64,000 nt of DNA. It comes from Mesobacterium pallidum. Lineage in GTDB: Bacteria > Pseudomonadota > Alphaproteobacteria > Rhodobacterales > Rhodobacteraceae. Where the stretch lies: positions 1 to 64,000 of the forward strand of contig NZ_JAIMID010000011.1 of assembly GCF_019966535.1 (NCBI RefSeq), in the 5' to 3' direction. Below the pieces are notes generated by a model. It made no database searches, was not told where the DNA came from, and saw only the letters and a program-made list of their open reading frames with translations. This document shows, piece by piece, positions 26,685 through 38,962 of the stretch. A program made the translations under genes and the position numbers. Numbering within the stretch: position 1 is the stretch's first letter; every line of letters begins with the position of its first letter.

Positions 26685-26713
26685 TAACAAAACAAGGGCC
26701 GGGTGCACGTCAA
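26685..26713 (-). promoter_or_regulatory. sigma-70 promoter of the SPOR-domain gene
   Basis: On the minus strand TTGACG and TTGTTA are separated by 17 bases and lie about 50 bases before the start codon at 26635. Confidence 0.5.
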
Positions 26714-26796
26714 ATCGGCTTGAAGTCGCGGGAAAAGCGGCGGAACTGTCCCCATGGCAACGGGTTCGGGGGCGGGCGACGCGGCGGCGCGGCTCA

Positions 26797-26825
26797 TTGA
26801 CCCCGCGGGGCGCTTGGCCTAAAAG
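26797..26825 (+). promoter_or_regulatory. sigma-70 promoter of glyQ
   Basis: TTGACC and TAAAAG are separated by 17 bases. Initiation would be near 26832, shortly before the AAGGGGG ribosome site of glyQ. The gap 26636-26860 otherwise holds only this and the divergent promoter. Confidence 0.6.
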
Positions 26826-26860
26826 GCCGCGATGCGAAACCCAGCCAAGGGGGCAGAGCC

Positions 26861-27793
26861 GTGGCGGTGGAAAAACCCAAGTCTTTTCAGGAAATTATCC
26901 TGCGTCTTCAGGCCTATTGGGCGGCCCGGGGTTGTGCCGTGATGCAGCCCTACGACATGGAGGTCGGCGCCGGCACCTTCCACCCGGCCACCACGCTGCG
27001 CGCGCTTGGCTCGAAAAGCTGGGCCGCCGCCTATGTGCAGCCCTCGCGCCGCCCGACCGACGGGCGCTACGGCGAGAACCCGAACCGGCTGCAGCATTAC
27101 TACCAGTACCAGGTGCTGATCAAACCCAGCCCGCCGGACCTTCAGGCGCTCTACCTGGGCTCCCTCGAAGCCATCGGCATCGACATGGAGATGCATGACA
27201 TCCGTTTCGTCGAGGACGATTGGGAAAGCCCGACCCTTGGCGCCTGGGGCCTGGGCTGGGAAGTCTGGTGCGACGGCATGGAAGTCAGCCAGTTCACCTA
27301 TTTCCAGCAGGTCGGCGGCCATGATTGCACGCCGGTCTCGGGCGAGCTGACCTATGGCCTCGAGCGGCTGGCGATGTACGTGCTCGGCATCGATCACGTG
27401 ATGGAGATGCCCTACAACGACCCGCAGGCCCCCATCGCGCTGAGCTACGGCGATGTCTTCCGCCAGACCGAGGAAGAATACTCTCGCTGGAACTTCGACG
27501 TGGCCAATACCGAGATGCTGCTGAAGCATTTCGAAGAGGCCGAAGCGGAATGCGAGGCGATCCTGGCCCAGGCGCATGACGATCCCAAGACCGGCAAGCG
27601 CATCGTCATGGCCCACCCGGCCTATGACCAATGCATCAAGGCGTCGCACATCTTCAACCTGCTCGACGCGCGCGGCGTGATCTCGGTCACCGAGCGGCAG
27701 GCCTATATCGGCCGGGTGCGGGCGCTGGCCAAGCAATGCGCCGACGCCTTCGTGCAGACCGAAGCCGGGGGCTACGCCCCGAGCGCGGCCTGA
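26861..27793 (+). CDS. glyQ: glycyl-tRNA synthetase alpha subunit
   Basis: GlyQ carries the class II catalytic core of the bacterial alpha2beta2 glycyl-tRNA synthetase. Motifs include [36 protein letters not shown] (motif 2 region) and [14 protein letters not shown] (motif 3). The length of 310 residues is normal. The start is GTG at 26861 with AAGGGGG upstream. A DUF6446 gene follows one base after the stop, and glyS is 1.7 kb downstream. Confidence 0.97.
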   Translation: MAVEKPKSFQEIILRLQAYWAARGCAVMQPYDMEVGAGTFHPATTLRALGSKSWAAAYVQPSRRPTDGRYGENPNRLQHYYQYQVLIKPSPPDLQALYLGSLEAIGIDMEMHDIRFVEDDWESPTLGAWGLGWEVWCDGMEVSQFTYFQQVGGHDCTPVSGELTYGLERLAMYVLGIDHVMEMPYNDPQAPIALSYGDVFRQTEEEYSRWNFDVANTEMLLKHFEEAEAECEAILAQAHDDPKTGKRIVMAHPAYDQCIKASHIFNLLDARGVISVTERQAYIGRVRALAKQCADAFVQTEAGGYAPSAA

Positions 27794-27794
27794 C

Positions 27795-28313
27795 ATGGCG
27801 GGCAAGATCTTTGCCGGGGCACTTGTCTTGGTGGCACTGATCGCGGGCGTGGCGATGTATTACCTGCAAGTCTACGCCTATTACGACGAGGTTGTCGGCA
27901 ACGGCAGGGACGACGTGACGCTGGTCAGCCTGGTCTCGGGCCAGCCAGAAACGATCCTTTACGAGGATTTCGAGGCGATCGACAGCGACAGCTCGCCCAT
28001 CCGCTACCGCGCCTGTTTCACCACGCAAAGCAGCATCGCCTTGCTGACCGAGACCTACGAGAGCCTCGCCCGGGCCGAGCCGCGCGTCGCGCCGAACTGG
28101 TTCGGCTGTTTCGACGCCAAGCAGATCGGGGCCGATCTGGAACAGGGCGTGGCGACCGCCTTTGTCGGGGCGCGCAACGTGGACTACGGCATCGACCGGA
28201 TCGTCGCGATCTACCCCGACGGGCGCGGCTATGCCTGGCACGAGATCAACGAATGCGGTGCGGTCGTGTTCAACGGCGACCCGCTGCCCGAAGGCTGCCC
28301 GGAACCCGAGTGA
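27795..28313 (+). CDS. DUF6446-like membrane-anchored protein
   Basis: The 172-residue protein has one N-terminal membrane anchor (residues 5-27) and a periplasmic domain with cysteines in RACFTT, FGCF, NECG and EGCPE. It sits directly between glyQ and glyS, as is common in Rhodobacteraceae, and starts one base after glyQ. Its link to glycine charging is unknown; the position may only reflect a conserved operon. Confidence 0.72.
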   Translation: MAGKIFAGALVLVALIAGVAMYYLQVYAYYDEVVGNGRDDVTLVSLVSGQPETILYEDFEAIDSDSSPIRYRACFTTQSSIALLTETYESLARAEPRVAPNWFGCFDAKQIGADLEQGVATAFVGARNVDYGIDRIVAIYPDGRGYAWHEINECGAVVFNGDPLPEGCPEPE

Positions 28314-28423
28314 CCGCGGGCCCTTGGCGACAATTCAGCGGCGGGCCCCCGGGTCCGCCGTTCACTTTTTACGGAACTGATCGCGATCTCATGCGCTGAC
28401 CTTCCAGCAGAGGAGATCCCGCC

Positions 28424-29311
28424 ATGACCGCAACCCCGACCCAATCCGGTTCCGACCGCGCCCCCCGCTGGGTGGTGCCCGTGATGCGCGCGGGCTATTC
28501 CGCCCGCGGCATCGTCTACACCATCGTCGGCGCGCTCGCCGTTCTGGCCGCCTGGCAGGGTGGCCAGGCCGAAGGCACCACGGACGCCGTCGCCCAGTTG
28601 CGCCAGGCGCCCTTCGGCACCGCGCTGATGTGGGTCGTGGCCATCGGGCTTTTCGCCTACATGGTCTGGCGCCTGATCGACGCGGCCATGGATCTCGAGG
28701 AGTACGGCGACGGCGCCAAGGGCTTCTTTGCCCGCGGCGGGCTGGTCGTGACCGGGCTGATCCACGGCGCGCTGGGGGTGTCGGTCGCCAGCGCCGCTAT
28801 GAGTGGCGGCTCGGGTGGCGAGGGCGGCGGCGCGGAAAGCGCCACGCAGCAGCTCATGTCCATGCCCTTCGGCATCTGGCTGGTCGGCATCGCCGGGGCC
28901 GCAACCATCGGCGCCGGGGCCTATTACGTCTACAAGGGCGTGGCGGAAAAGTACAAGGAACACATCCGCGTCACCCCCACCGCCCGCAAGCTCGACCCGG
29001 TGATGAAGTTCGGCTGCATCGCCGAGGGCGCGGTCGTCGGCATCATCGGCCTGTCGATCGTGATCGCCGCCCTGACGGCCGATCCGAACCAGGCTGGTGG
29101 CGTAGGCGAGGCGCTGGCGCAGGTCCGCTCGGTCGCCTATGGCCGCATCCTGCTGGCCATCGTGGGCCTCGGCCTTGTCGCCTTTGCCGTCGAGAACTTC
29201 GTCGAGGCGGTCTACCGCATCGTGCCGCGCCGCGCCGGGTCGGACGTCATGACGCTGGCCCGCCGCGCCAAGCTCAAGGCCGAGGGCAAGGTGCAGGCCG
29301 CCACCGCCTGA
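28424..29311 (+). CDS. DUF1206 membrane protein
   Basis: The 295-residue protein shows three repeated units of two membrane helices, as in DUF1206. The units start at RAGYSARGIVYTIVGALAV, at RGGLVVTGLIHGALGV and at KFGCIAEGAVVGIIGLS. A glycine-rich loop (GGSGGEGGG) lies in the middle. Function is unknown. It has a separate ribosome site (AGAGGAGA) and its own terminator. Confidence 0.82.
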   Translation: MTATPTQSGSDRAPRWVVPVMRAGYSARGIVYTIVGALAVLAAWQGGQAEGTTDAVAQLRQAPFGTALMWVVAIGLFAYMVWRLIDAAMDLEEYGDGAKGFFARGGLVVTGLIHGALGVSVASAAMSGGSGGEGGGAESATQQLMSMPFGIWLVGIAGAATIGAGAYYVYKGVAEKYKEHIRVTPTARKLDPVMKFGCIAEGAVVGIIGLSIVIAALTADPNQAGGVGEALAQVRSVAYGRILLAIVGLGLVAFAVENFVEAVYRIVPRRAGSDVMTLARRAKLKAEGKVQAATA

Positions 29312-29332
29312 TCGTTTGAAGCGACCTGTGTT

Positions 29333-29361
29333 AACGGCCTCCGCACCCCGCGGAGGCCGTT
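29333..29361. terminator. terminator after the DUF1206 gene
   Basis: AACGGCCTCCGC and GCGGAGGCCGTT form a perfect 12-bp stem with an ACCCC loop. The T tract is weak. Confidence 0.75.
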
Positions 29362-29450
29362 CCCGCTTGCCGCCGGACGCGCGGGCCGTTATCCCCTGCC
29401 ACGGACAATCCGGGCCCTGCTTTGGGGCCCAAAATTGACGTGGTGAGCCA

Positions 29451-31850
29451 ATGCCCGACCTTCTGATCGAACTCTTTTCCGAGGAAATCCCCGCCCGCAT
29501 GCAAAAGCGCGCGGGTGAGGACCTGAAGAAGCTGGTGACCGATGGCCTGGTCGAGGCCGGTCTCACCTATGCCTCGGCCGGGGCCTTCGCCACGCCGCGC
29601 CGCCTGGCCCTGTCGGTCGAGGGGCTGCTGGCCCGCTCTCCCGACCTGCGCGAAGAGCGCAAGGGCCCCAAGGTGGGCGCGCCCGACCAGGCGATCGAGG
29701 GCTTCTGCCGCGGGGCAGGAGTCGCGCGTGACGCGCTGCAGGTCCGCGACGACAAGAAGGGCCAGGTCTATTTCGCGGTGATCGACCGCCCCGGCCGCCC
29801 GGCGGCCGAGATCGTGGCCGAGGTGCTGGAAAAGACCATCCGCACTTTCCCCTGGCCCAAGTCCATGCGCTGGGGCGCGGGCAGCCTGCGCTGGGTGCGC
29901 CCGCTGCATTCGATCCTCTGCATCCTGAGCGACGAAGCCGGGGCCGAGACCGTGCCGCTTGAGGTCGACGGCATCACCGCCGGCAACATGACGAAAGGCC
30001 ACCGCTTCATGGCGCCGGCCGCGTTCTCGGTGTCGTCCTTCGACGATTACCGCGCCAAGCTGCGCCGCGCGTTCGTGCTGCTCGACCCCGAGGAACGTGC
30101 GAACCACATCTGGACGGATGCCACCAACGCGGCCTTCGCCCAGGGGCTCGAGCTGGTCGAGGACGCGGGGCTTCTGGCCGAGGTCGCGGGGCTGGTCGAA
30201 TGGCCCGTCGTGCTGATGGGCGAGATCGGGGCCGATTTCCTCGACCTGCCGCCCGAGGTGCTGCAAACCTCCATGAAAGAGCACCAGAAGTTCTTTTCCG
30301 TGAAGAACCCCAAGACGGGCCGGATCGAGCGTTTCGTCACCGTCGCCAACCGCGAGACCGCCGACAACGGCGCGACTGTGCTGGCCGGGAACCAGAAGGT
30401 CCTCGCCGCGCGCCTCTCGGACGCCAAGTTCTTCTGGGAGAACGACCTGCGCATCGCCAAGGGCGACAAGATGGCCCCCTGGGTGGCGCAGCTGGAAAAC
30501 GTGACCTTCCACGCCAAGCTCGGCAGCCAGGCCGCCCGCATCGCCCGCATCGCCGCGCTGTCGGGCGAGATCGCGCCCATGGTGGGCGCCGATGCCGCGC
30601 TGGCCGTCGAGGCCGCCAAGGTCGCCAAGGCGGACCTGTCGTCCGAGATGGTCTACGAATTCCCCGAACTGCAGGGCCTCATGGGCCGCTACTACGCCGA
30701 TGCCGCGGGCCTTCCGGCCGAGGTCGCCGCCGCCTGCCAGGAGCATTACTCGCCCCTCGGCCCCTCCGACGACGTGCCTTCCGCGCCGGTGTCGGTGACG
30801 GTGGCGCTGGCCGACAAGCTCGACACGCTGACCGGCTTCTGGGCCATCGACGAAAAGCCGACGGGGTCGAAAGACCCCTACGCCCTGCGCCGCGCCGCGC
30901 TGGGGGTGATCCGGCTGGTGCTGGGGAATGGGGTGAGAGTGAATATCGCTTCACAACTTCAGAGCGACTTCCATCTGCATCTTTCGGGAGTTCGGTACGA
31001 CGTCAAAGAAACCTTCGTTAGCAACGAAGAGTGGTGGCCAGGAGATTTCGATGAACCTGAATTGAAACGTGGTGCGGTGGAGAAACAGGACTTCATAGTT
31101 TTCACAAATTCTGTAGAATCTATCGTCTTCAATTTCGACGGACTGAGCGACCGCTTTATTTCAAAGAGACAAGAAGTGATTGAAGGACGGAAAGCGGATC
31201 CACACTACGATGACTACGACCAGTACAACGAACTGGTTGATGAAATTCGGCTGCGAGCAAACTCAATTTGGTCGCCGGAAGCAAAAACGCAGAATCACAT
31301 TCAAGCCGCCAGCTTGTCACTTGCCACCGACCTCCTCGCCTTCTTCCACGACCGCCTCAAGGTCCACCTCCGTGACGAAGGCGTGCGCCACGACGTGATC
31401 GACGCCTGCCTCGCAATGCCCGGCAACGATGACCTGGTGCTGCTGGTCAAGCGGGCCGAGGCGCTGACTGCCTTCCTTGGCACCGAAGATGGCACCAACC
31501 TGCTGCAGGGCTTCAAGCGCGCCAACAACATCCTCACCCAGGCCGAAGAGAAGGACAGCGTCGAATACAGTTTCGGCGCCGAGCCGAAACTGGCCGAGGA
31601 TGCCAGCGAAACGGCGCTTTTCGCCGCGCTCGACGCCGAAGCGCCGCAGATCGCCGCCGCGATGAAGGCCGAGGATTTCGCCGCCGCCATGTCGGCGCTG
31701 GCCCGGCTGCGCGCGCCCATCGACGCCTTCTTCGAGGCGGTGCAGGTCAATTCCGACAACGCGGTCATCCGCCGCAACCGCCTGAACCTGCTCAGCCGCA
31801 TCCGCACGCTCTGCCTTGGCGTGGCCGACCTTACGAAGATCGAGGGCTGA
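29451..31850 (+). CDS. glyS: glycyl-tRNA synthetase beta subunit with an AT-rich insertion
   Basis: GlyS partners GlyQ and provides tRNA-recognition and HD-like domains. It begins LLIELFSEEIPARMQKRAG; SMKEHQKFFSV, TVANRE and DKLDTLTGFWAIDEKPTGSKDPYALRRAALG follow, all typical. Where E. coli GlyS (about 690 residues) has a short spacer between the ALRRAALGV segment and the next conserved helix (here FFHDRLKVHLRDEGVRHDVIDA), this protein has about 100 extra residues, giving 799 in all. The insertion is AT-rich and acidic/aromatic, unlike the flanks. The frame is kept. The C-terminal anticodon-binding-like domain is intact (SALARLRAPIDAFFEAVQVN). Confidence 0.95.
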   Translation: MPDLLIELFSEEIPARMQKRAGEDLKKLVTDGLVEAGLTYASAGAFATPRRLALSVEGLLARSPDLREERKGPKVGAPDQAIEGFCRGAGVARDALQVRDDKKGQVYFAVIDRPGRPAAEIVAEVLEKTIRTFPWPKSMRWGAGSLRWVRPLHSILCILSDEAGAETVPLEVDGITAGNMTKGHRFMAPAAFSVSSFDDYRAKLRRAFVLLDPEERANHIWTDATNAAFAQGLELVEDAGLLAEVAGLVEWPVVLMGEIGADFLDLPPEVLQTSMKEHQKFFSVKNPKTGRIERFVTVANRETADNGATVLAGNQKVLAARLSDAKFFWENDLRIAKGDKMAPWVAQLENVTFHAKLGSQAARIARIAALSGEIAPMVGADAALAVEAAKVAKADLSSEMVYEFPELQGLMGRYYADAAGLPAEVAAACQEHYSPLGPSDDVPSAPVSVTVALADKLDTLTGFWAIDEKPTGSKDPYALRRAALGVIRLVLGNGVRVNIASQLQSDFHLHLSGVRYDVKETFVSNEEWWPGDFDEPELKRGAVEKQDFIVFTNSVESIVFNFDGLSDRFISKRQEVIEGRKADPHYDDYDQYNELVDEIRLRANSIWSPEAKTQNHIQAASLSLATDLLAFFHDRLKVHLRDEGVRHDVIDACLAMPGNDDLVLLVKRAEALTAFLGTEDGTNLLQGFKRANNILTQAEEKDSVEYSFGAEPKLAEDASETALFAALDAEAPQIAAAMKAEDFAAAMSALARLRAPIDAFFEAVQVNSDNAVIRRNRLNLLSRIRTLCLGVADLTKIEG
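30945..31310 (+). other. AT-rich in-frame insertion in glyS (limits approximate)
   Basis: GC falls to about 43% (hand count over 31081-31260, against well over 60% on each side), and codon choice shifts to A/T-ending codons. The encoded stretch contains EEWWPGDFDEPELK and DPHYDDYDQYNELVDEIRLR and matches no family I know. No terminal repeats or target duplication are visible. Confidence 0.75.
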
Positions 31851-31867
31851 CCCCGGACCCCGGGCCG

Positions 31868-31956
31868 GAAAAGTCTTCTGACGAAGACTTTTCGCCCCCG
31901 CCCGGCCGCCCACCAGTCGCTCCGTGGCGCGAAGATTGTTCGTCAGAACAATCTTC
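31868..31956. repeat. paired-hairpin repeat, family 2, copy 1
   Basis: Hairpin 1 has arms GAAAAGTCTTC and GAAGACTTTTC with a TGAC loop (31868-31893). After a GC-rich spacer, hairpin 2 has arms GAAGATTGTTC and GAACAATCTTC with a GTCA loop (31931-31956). All pairs are perfect, and the two loops are reverse complements. It lies between the codirectional genes glyS and ppdK. Confidence 0.85.
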
Positions 31957-32050
31957 CCGGCCGCCTGCGACCTAGGTGCACGGGTCCGAACCAATCCTTG
32001 CCAGCGGCCGCGCGGCGCGTATTCTGCCTCCATCTCCGGAGGATGCCGCG

Positions 32051-34588
<2,538 letters not shown>

Positions 34589-34610
34589 ATATGCCGATTG
34601 CGGTGCCCGA

Positions 34611-34701
34611 CATTTGGTGTCAAATCTGAGGGCGATTCACCATGAGCAATCTACCGCCTATAGGGGCGGTGGACGCGCCGCGTCTTTTTGATGTAAGACG
34701 C
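34611..34701. other. cluster of small inverted repeats upstream of the cell-wall hydrolase
   Basis: Three short inverted repeats lie in this gap: ATTTG with CAAAT (34611-34624), ACCGCC with GGCGGT around 34650-34667, and GCGTCTT with AAGACGC around an 8-base loop (34680-34701). They could be operators or leader structure; I see no clear promoter. Confidence 0.4.
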
Positions 34702-34744
34702 CGACCGGCGGGGGCTGCTACCCGTCTGGTTACGGAAGGTGAAG

Positions 34745-35368
34745 ATGCGGTATCTTTTTGCTGTCGTGGCGAGCGTCCTGCTCGCATCTGCTGCTACGGC
34801 CGAAGCCCCGGCTTCCAGGATCGAGGATGCGCTGCGCAAGGAACGCGTCGCGCTGGACCGGATCGGAACGGAAAAGCTCGAGACCCTGGTCGCGGCCCCG
34901 TCCTTCGACGGGATGCGCTACGACCGAAATTGGCTCGCCTCGGTCGAGCTCGAGCCGGGCAGCGATCAATGGGCCTGCCTCGCCCAAGCGCTCTACTTCG
35001 AGGCGCGCGGCGAGACGGTCAAGGGCCAGTTCGCCGTGGCCGAGGTGATCCTGAACCGGGTCGATTCCGCGCAGTTCCCGAACTCGGTTTGCGGCGTGAT
35101 CCACCAGGGCACCGGCAAGAAATACGCCTGCCAGTTCACCTACACCTGCGACGGGCTGAAAGAGACGATCGCCGAGCCGGCGGCCTACAAGCGCGTCGGC
35201 AAGGTGGCCCAGATCATGCTGGACGGCGCCCCGCGCCCGCTGACGAACGGCGCCACCTATTACCACACCAAGTCGGTCAAGCCGCGCTGGTCGCGCCTGT
35301 TCACCCGCACCGCCACCATCGGCGTGCACCATTTCTACAAGCGCCCCACGCAGCTCAGCTCGAACTGA
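34745..35368 (+). CDS. exported SleB/CwlJ-type cell wall hydrolase
   Basis: The product has a signal peptide (MRYLFAVVASVLLASAATAE) and a Hydrolase_2 domain (about residues 75-200). The catalytic glutamate is expected in ALYFEARGE; VAEVILNRVDS, CQFTYTCDG and ATYYHTKSVKPRW are family segments. It probably cleaves peptidoglycan (lytic transglycosylase or amidase type). AAGG sits five bases before the ATG at 34745; a GTG at 34739 would be too close to that site. Confidence 0.85.
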   Translation: MRYLFAVVASVLLASAATAEAPASRIEDALRKERVALDRIGTEKLETLVAAPSFDGMRYDRNWLASVELEPGSDQWACLAQALYFEARGETVKGQFAVAEVILNRVDSAQFPNSVCGVIHQGTGKKYACQFTYTCDGLKETIAEPAAYKRVGKVAQIMLDGAPRPLTNGATYYHTKSVKPRWSRLFTRTATIGVHHFYKRPTQLSSN

Positions 35369-35377
35369 CAGCCGCCG

Positions 35378-35447
35378 CACAAGATTTTTCATCTGAAAAA
35401 TCTTGTGATCCGGCGCCAGGCGAAGATCGTTCGTCAGAACGATCTTC
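35378..35447. repeat. paired-hairpin repeat, family 2, copy 2
   Basis: Hairpin 1 has arms CACAAGATTTTTCA and TGAAAAATCTTGTG (35378-35407). Hairpin 2 has arms GAAGATCGTTC and GAACGATCTTC with a GTCA loop (35422-35447). It begins nine bases after the cell-wall hydrolase stop and precedes folB, again between codirectional genes. Confidence 0.85.
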
Positions 35448-35613
35448 CGGTGCGGTGGGCGGCCTGCGTTTCCGATAGCGGTCGTATGCGCCGCATCGGC
35501 GCCAATGATGTCGGACCCGGTGCCTGCCCGGTCGCATTGTGCGCTGGTTGTGCCGGGTCGGTCCTGTTAATCAGCCCCGGCAGCCACACGGGCCGCAGCA
35601 GGGAGAGCGCATC

Positions 35614-36525
35614 ATGACCCAGGACATCCGACTGGCCTTTGCCCATCCGTCAGAGCGGGCGGAGGCGATGGCGGGCGACGATCTGCTGGACCGGATCAGC
35701 CTGCGCGACCACGTGGTCGAGGCCGAGATCGGCGCCTTTCAGGCGGAACGCGGCACCACCCAGCGGCTGCGCTTCAACGTGGTGGTCGAGGTGCGCCCGC
35801 TGTCGGCCGAGATCGACGACGACGTCGACCGCATCCTCAGCTACGACAAGGTGACCGAAGCCATCGCCCATGAGCTGGCCGCCGAGCGGCTGAACCTGCT
35901 CGAGACCCTGGCCGAGCGCGTGGCCGAGCGCATCCTGCTCGAGCCCCAGGCCCAGCGGGCCTTTGTCCGCGTCGAAAAGCTCGACCGCGGCCCCGGCGCC
36001 CTCGGGGTCGAGATCGTGCGCGGCCGCGGTGACGTGCACCATGTCCAGCCCGAGGACCGGCCGCATCCCGTCATCGTTTACCTGTCGAACGCCGCCATCG
36101 CCGCGCCCGCGCTGCCCCGCTGGCTCGACCGGCTCGAGGCCGAGGGCGCGCCGGTGCTGCTCTGCGTCGGCACGCCCGACGTGGCCGCGCCGCAATCCGC
36201 CGTCGCCCCGGCGCAGCGCCGCATCGACCTGCTGTCGATCGAGCAGAACGCCTGGGTGCTGGCGGGGCGCGATCCGCGCTGCGTCGTGGTCGCCACCCGG
36301 ACCGAGCTCGACTGGTCGATGAAGCATGGCCAGATCGCGGTCTGGGCGCCCTCCAAGATCGTGCTCGACGCCGCGCAAGGCCCCCGGACCCAGCCCAAGG
36401 ACAGCCCCGGCCTGGCCGCCTGGTTCGCCGGCGAGATCTCGGCCCGCGAACTGGTCATCATCGGCGAAGCGGCACCCGCGACCGACATCCCCCTGCGCGT
36501 GGTCTCGGTCGAGGCGGGCCTGTGA
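35614..36525 (+). CDS. folB: dihydroneopterin aldolase with a long C-terminal extension
   Basis: FolB cleaves dihydroneopterin to 6-hydroxymethyldihydropterin in folate synthesis. The aldolase domain covers about residues 25-140, with EAEIGAFQAERGTTQRLRF, SYDKVTEAI, LNLLETLAERVAERIL and FVRVEKL. FolB is normally about 120 residues. Here about 160 more follow (from HPVIVYLSNAAIAAP), a hydrophobic-acidic domain I cannot name. GGGAGAG precedes the ATG at 35614. The stop overlaps folP by four bases (GTGA). Confidence 0.88.
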   Translation: MTQDIRLAFAHPSERAEAMAGDDLLDRISLRDHVVEAEIGAFQAERGTTQRLRFNVVVEVRPLSAEIDDDVDRILSYDKVTEAIAHELAAERLNLLETLAERVAERILLEPQAQRAFVRVEKLDRGPGALGVEIVRGRGDVHHVQPEDRPHPVIVYLSNAAIAAPALPRWLDRLEAEGAPVLLCVGTPDVAAPQSAVAPAQRRIDLLSIEQNAWVLAGRDPRCVVVATRTELDWSMKHGQIAVWAPSKIVLDAAQGPRTQPKDSPGLAAWFAGEISARELVIIGEAAPATDIPLRVVSVEAGL

Positions 36526-37547
36526 CGAGCCGCTTCTGGCCGATCCCCGAGGCGCGGCACGCCGGCGGCAGCCCCGGCCTGCCGCTCGCCGGCAGCCGCC
36601 ATGTCGCCTGGGACCTGGTGAACCGGCTGGGCGATGGGCCGGACGAGCACCTGCTTGCCTCGGACCTCGTCCCCGAGAGGCGGGACCGCCTGGTGGCCCT
36701 GCGCGCGCCCGTCTGCGGGCTGTCGATGGACGTGCCGCGGATCATGGGCATCCTCAACGTCACGCCCGACAGTTTCTCGGACGGCGGCCGCCATGACACG
36801 CTCGAGCGCGGCGTGGCCCATGCCCATCTCATGGCCGCCGAGGCCGACATGATCGACATCGGCGGCGAATCCACGCGGCCCGGCGCCCGCGAAGTCCCGG
36901 TGGACGAAGAGATCGCCCGCACCGCCCCGGTGATCCGCGAGATCCGCGCCCAGGGCATCGCAACGCCGATCAGCATCGACACCCGCAAGGCTGCCGTGGC
37001 CGAGGCGGCCCTGGACGCCGGCGCCGATTTCGTCAACGACGTGACCGCCCTGCGCTGGGACGCCCGCATGGCTGCGCTCTGCGCCGACCGGGACGTACCG
37101 GTCTGCCTGATGCATTCCGTGGCCGACCCCGAGACGATGCAGGCCCATGCCACCTACCAGGACGTCACGCGCGAGGTCTATGACCACCTGGCCGAACGGA
37201 TCGACGCCGCCCTGGCGGCCGGTATCCGGCTGGACAACATCGTGACCGACCCCGGCATCGGCTTCGGCAAGACGCTCGAGCACAACCTCGACCTGCTGCG
37301 CCGGTTGGCGATCTTCCACGACCTCGGCGCGCCGGTGCTGCTGGGTGCCTCACGCAAACGTTTCATCGGTACGCTGGGTCTTGCCGATGACGCGGCGGCG
37401 CGGATGCCCGGCTCGGTCGCAGTGGCTTTGCACGGCGCCGCGCAGGGAGTACAAATCCTGCGCGTCCACGACGTGGCCGAGACGCGGCAGGCGCTTCGGC
37501 TCTGGGCCGCCATCGCGGGCGACAACGACAACAGCGGGCCCGCCTGA
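36522..37547 (+). CDS. folP: dihydropteroate synthase
   Basis: FolP joins hydroxymethyldihydropterin pyrophosphate with p-aminobenzoate to give dihydropteroate; it is the sulfonamide target. The TIM barrel has [16 protein letters not shown] (about residue 75), [29 protein letters not shown] and [15 protein letters not shown] 70-residue N-terminal extension precedes the core, giving 341 residues. The GTG start overlaps the folB stop, so translation is coupled. glmM follows 28 bases later. Confidence 0.95.
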   Translation: MTSRFWPIPEARHAGGSPGLPLAGSRHVAWDLVNRLGDGPDEHLLASDLVPERRDRLVALRAPVCGLSMDVPRIMGILNVTPDSFSDGGRHDTLERGVAHAHLMAAEADMIDIGGESTRPGAREVPVDEEIARTAPVIREIRAQGIATPISIDTRKAAVAEAALDAGADFVNDVTALRWDARMAALCADRDVPVCLMHSVADPETMQAHATYQDVTREVYDHLAERIDAALAAGIRLDNIVTDPGIGFGKTLEHNLDLLRRLAIFHDLGAPVLLGASRKRFIGTLGLADDAAARMPGSVAVALHGAAQGVQILRVHDVAETRQALRLWAAIAGDNDNSGPA

Positions 37548-37575
37548 CGCCCGCGAAGACAAGGGGCAGGGTGAC

Positions 37576-38928
37576 ATGGTGCGCAAACTTTTCGGAACCG
37601 ACGGGGTGCGGGGCAAGGCGAATGCGTCGCCGATGACCGCCGAAATGGCGATGCGGCTGGGCGCCGCCGCCGGGCGGTATTTCCGGCGTGAGGCCGACAG
37701 TTCCGTCCACCGGGTGGTGATCGGCAAGGACACGCGCCTGTCGGGCTACATGTTCGAAAACGCGCTGACGGCCGGTTTGACCTCGACCGGCATGAACGTG
37801 CTGCTCCTGGGCCCGGTGCCGACGCCCGCCGTGGGCTTGCTGACGCCATCCATGCGCGCCGACCTCGGCATCATGATCTCGGCCAGCCACAACCCGGCCG
37901 ATGACAACGGGATCAAGTTCTTCGGCCCCGACGGGTTCAAGCTCTCGGACGAGGCCGAGGCCGAGATCGAGGCGCTCGTAGACCGGGGCGTGTCCCTGGC
38001 CCAGGCGCAGAACATCGGCCGCGCCAAGCGGATCGACGATGGCCGCTTCCGCTACCAGGAAAGGGTCAAGTCGACCTTTCCCCATGGCATGCGGTTGGAT
38101 GGCATGAAGATCGTCGTCGATTGCGCCAATGGCGCGGCCTACAAGACCGCGCCAGAAGTGCTGTGGGAGCTGGGCGCCCAGGTGATCCCCGTGGGCGTCA
38201 GCCCCAACGGACGCAACATCAACGACGGCTGCGGCTCGACCGCGCCGCGCACGGCGGCGGAAACCGTGGTGGCCCATGGCGCGGACGTGGGCATCTGCCT
38301 CGATGGCGATGCCGACCGGATCATCCTGATCGACGAAACCGGCAAGGTGGCCGATGGCGACCAGCTGATGGCCCGCATGGCCGCCCGCTGGGCCGAGGAC
38401 GGCCGGCTCGCCGGTGGCGCATTGGTGGCGACGGTCATGTCAAACCTCGGGCTGGAGCGTTTCCTCGAAGGACGGGGGCTGCGCCTGGAACGCACCGCGG
38501 TGGGCGACCGCTACGTGGTCGAGGCGATGCGGCGCGGCGGCTACAACCTCGGCGGTGAGCAATCGGGCCATATTGTCATGACCGATTTCGCCACGACCGG
38601 CGACGGGCTGATGGCTGGCCTGCAATTCCTGGCCGAGATGGTGCGCACGGGTCAGCGCGCCTCCGAGCTCACGAAGGCCTTCGAGCCGGTGCCGCAACTG
38701 CTCAGGAATGTGCGTTTCGGCACGGGCCAGCGGCCGCTTGATGCCGACAGCGTGAAATCCGCGATCGCCGGGGCCGAGGAGGATCTGAATGGCTCGGGCC
38801 GCCTGCTGATCCGCAAGTCGGGGACGGAACCGTTGGTACGGGTCATGGCGGAATGCGAGGACGAGGCGTTGCTGACCCGCGTGGTCGATGACGTCGTGGC
38901 TGCAGTCGAGGCGGTGACGCAGGGCTGA
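37576..38928 (+). CDS. glmM: phosphoglucosamine mutase
   Basis: GlmM converts glucosamine-6-phosphate to glucosamine-1-phosphate for UDP-GlcNAc and the cell wall. Motifs: [13 protein letters not shown] at the start, the phosphoserine in [16 protein letters not shown] near residue 100, the metal loop [20 protein letters not shown], and the phosphate-binding [12 protein letters not shown]. The length of 450 residues is standard. It is the last gene of the folB-folP-glmM operon and faces choV across a palindromic repeat. Confidence 0.97.
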   Translation: MVRKLFGTDGVRGKANASPMTAEMAMRLGAAAGRYFRREADSSVHRVVIGKDTRLSGYMFENALTAGLTSTGMNVLLLGPVPTPAVGLLTPSMRADLGIMISASHNPADDNGIKFFGPDGFKLSDEAEAEIEALVDRGVSLAQAQNIGRAKRIDDGRFRYQERVKSTFPHGMRLDGMKIVVDCANGAAYKTAPEVLWELGAQVIPVGVSPNGRNINDGCGSTAPRTAAETVVAHGADVGICLDGDADRIILIDETGKVADGDQLMARMAARWAEDGRLAGGALVATVMSNLGLERFLEGRGLRLERTAVGDRYVVEAMRRGGYNLGGEQSGHIVMTDFATTGDGLMAGLQFLAEMVRTGQRASELTKAFEPVPQLLRNVRFGTGQRPLDADSVKSAIAGAEEDLNGSGRLLIRKSGTEPLVRVMAECEDEALLTRVVDDVVAAVEAVTQG

Positions 38929-38962
38929 TCCCGACTGCCGCCGTGGATGCGGATGGCCCGGA

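Noticed and set aside
34642..35478. Frame starting MSNLPPIG upstream of the cell-wall hydrolase
   Set aside because: Most of it is an alternative frame of the hydrolase gene with no independent evidence.
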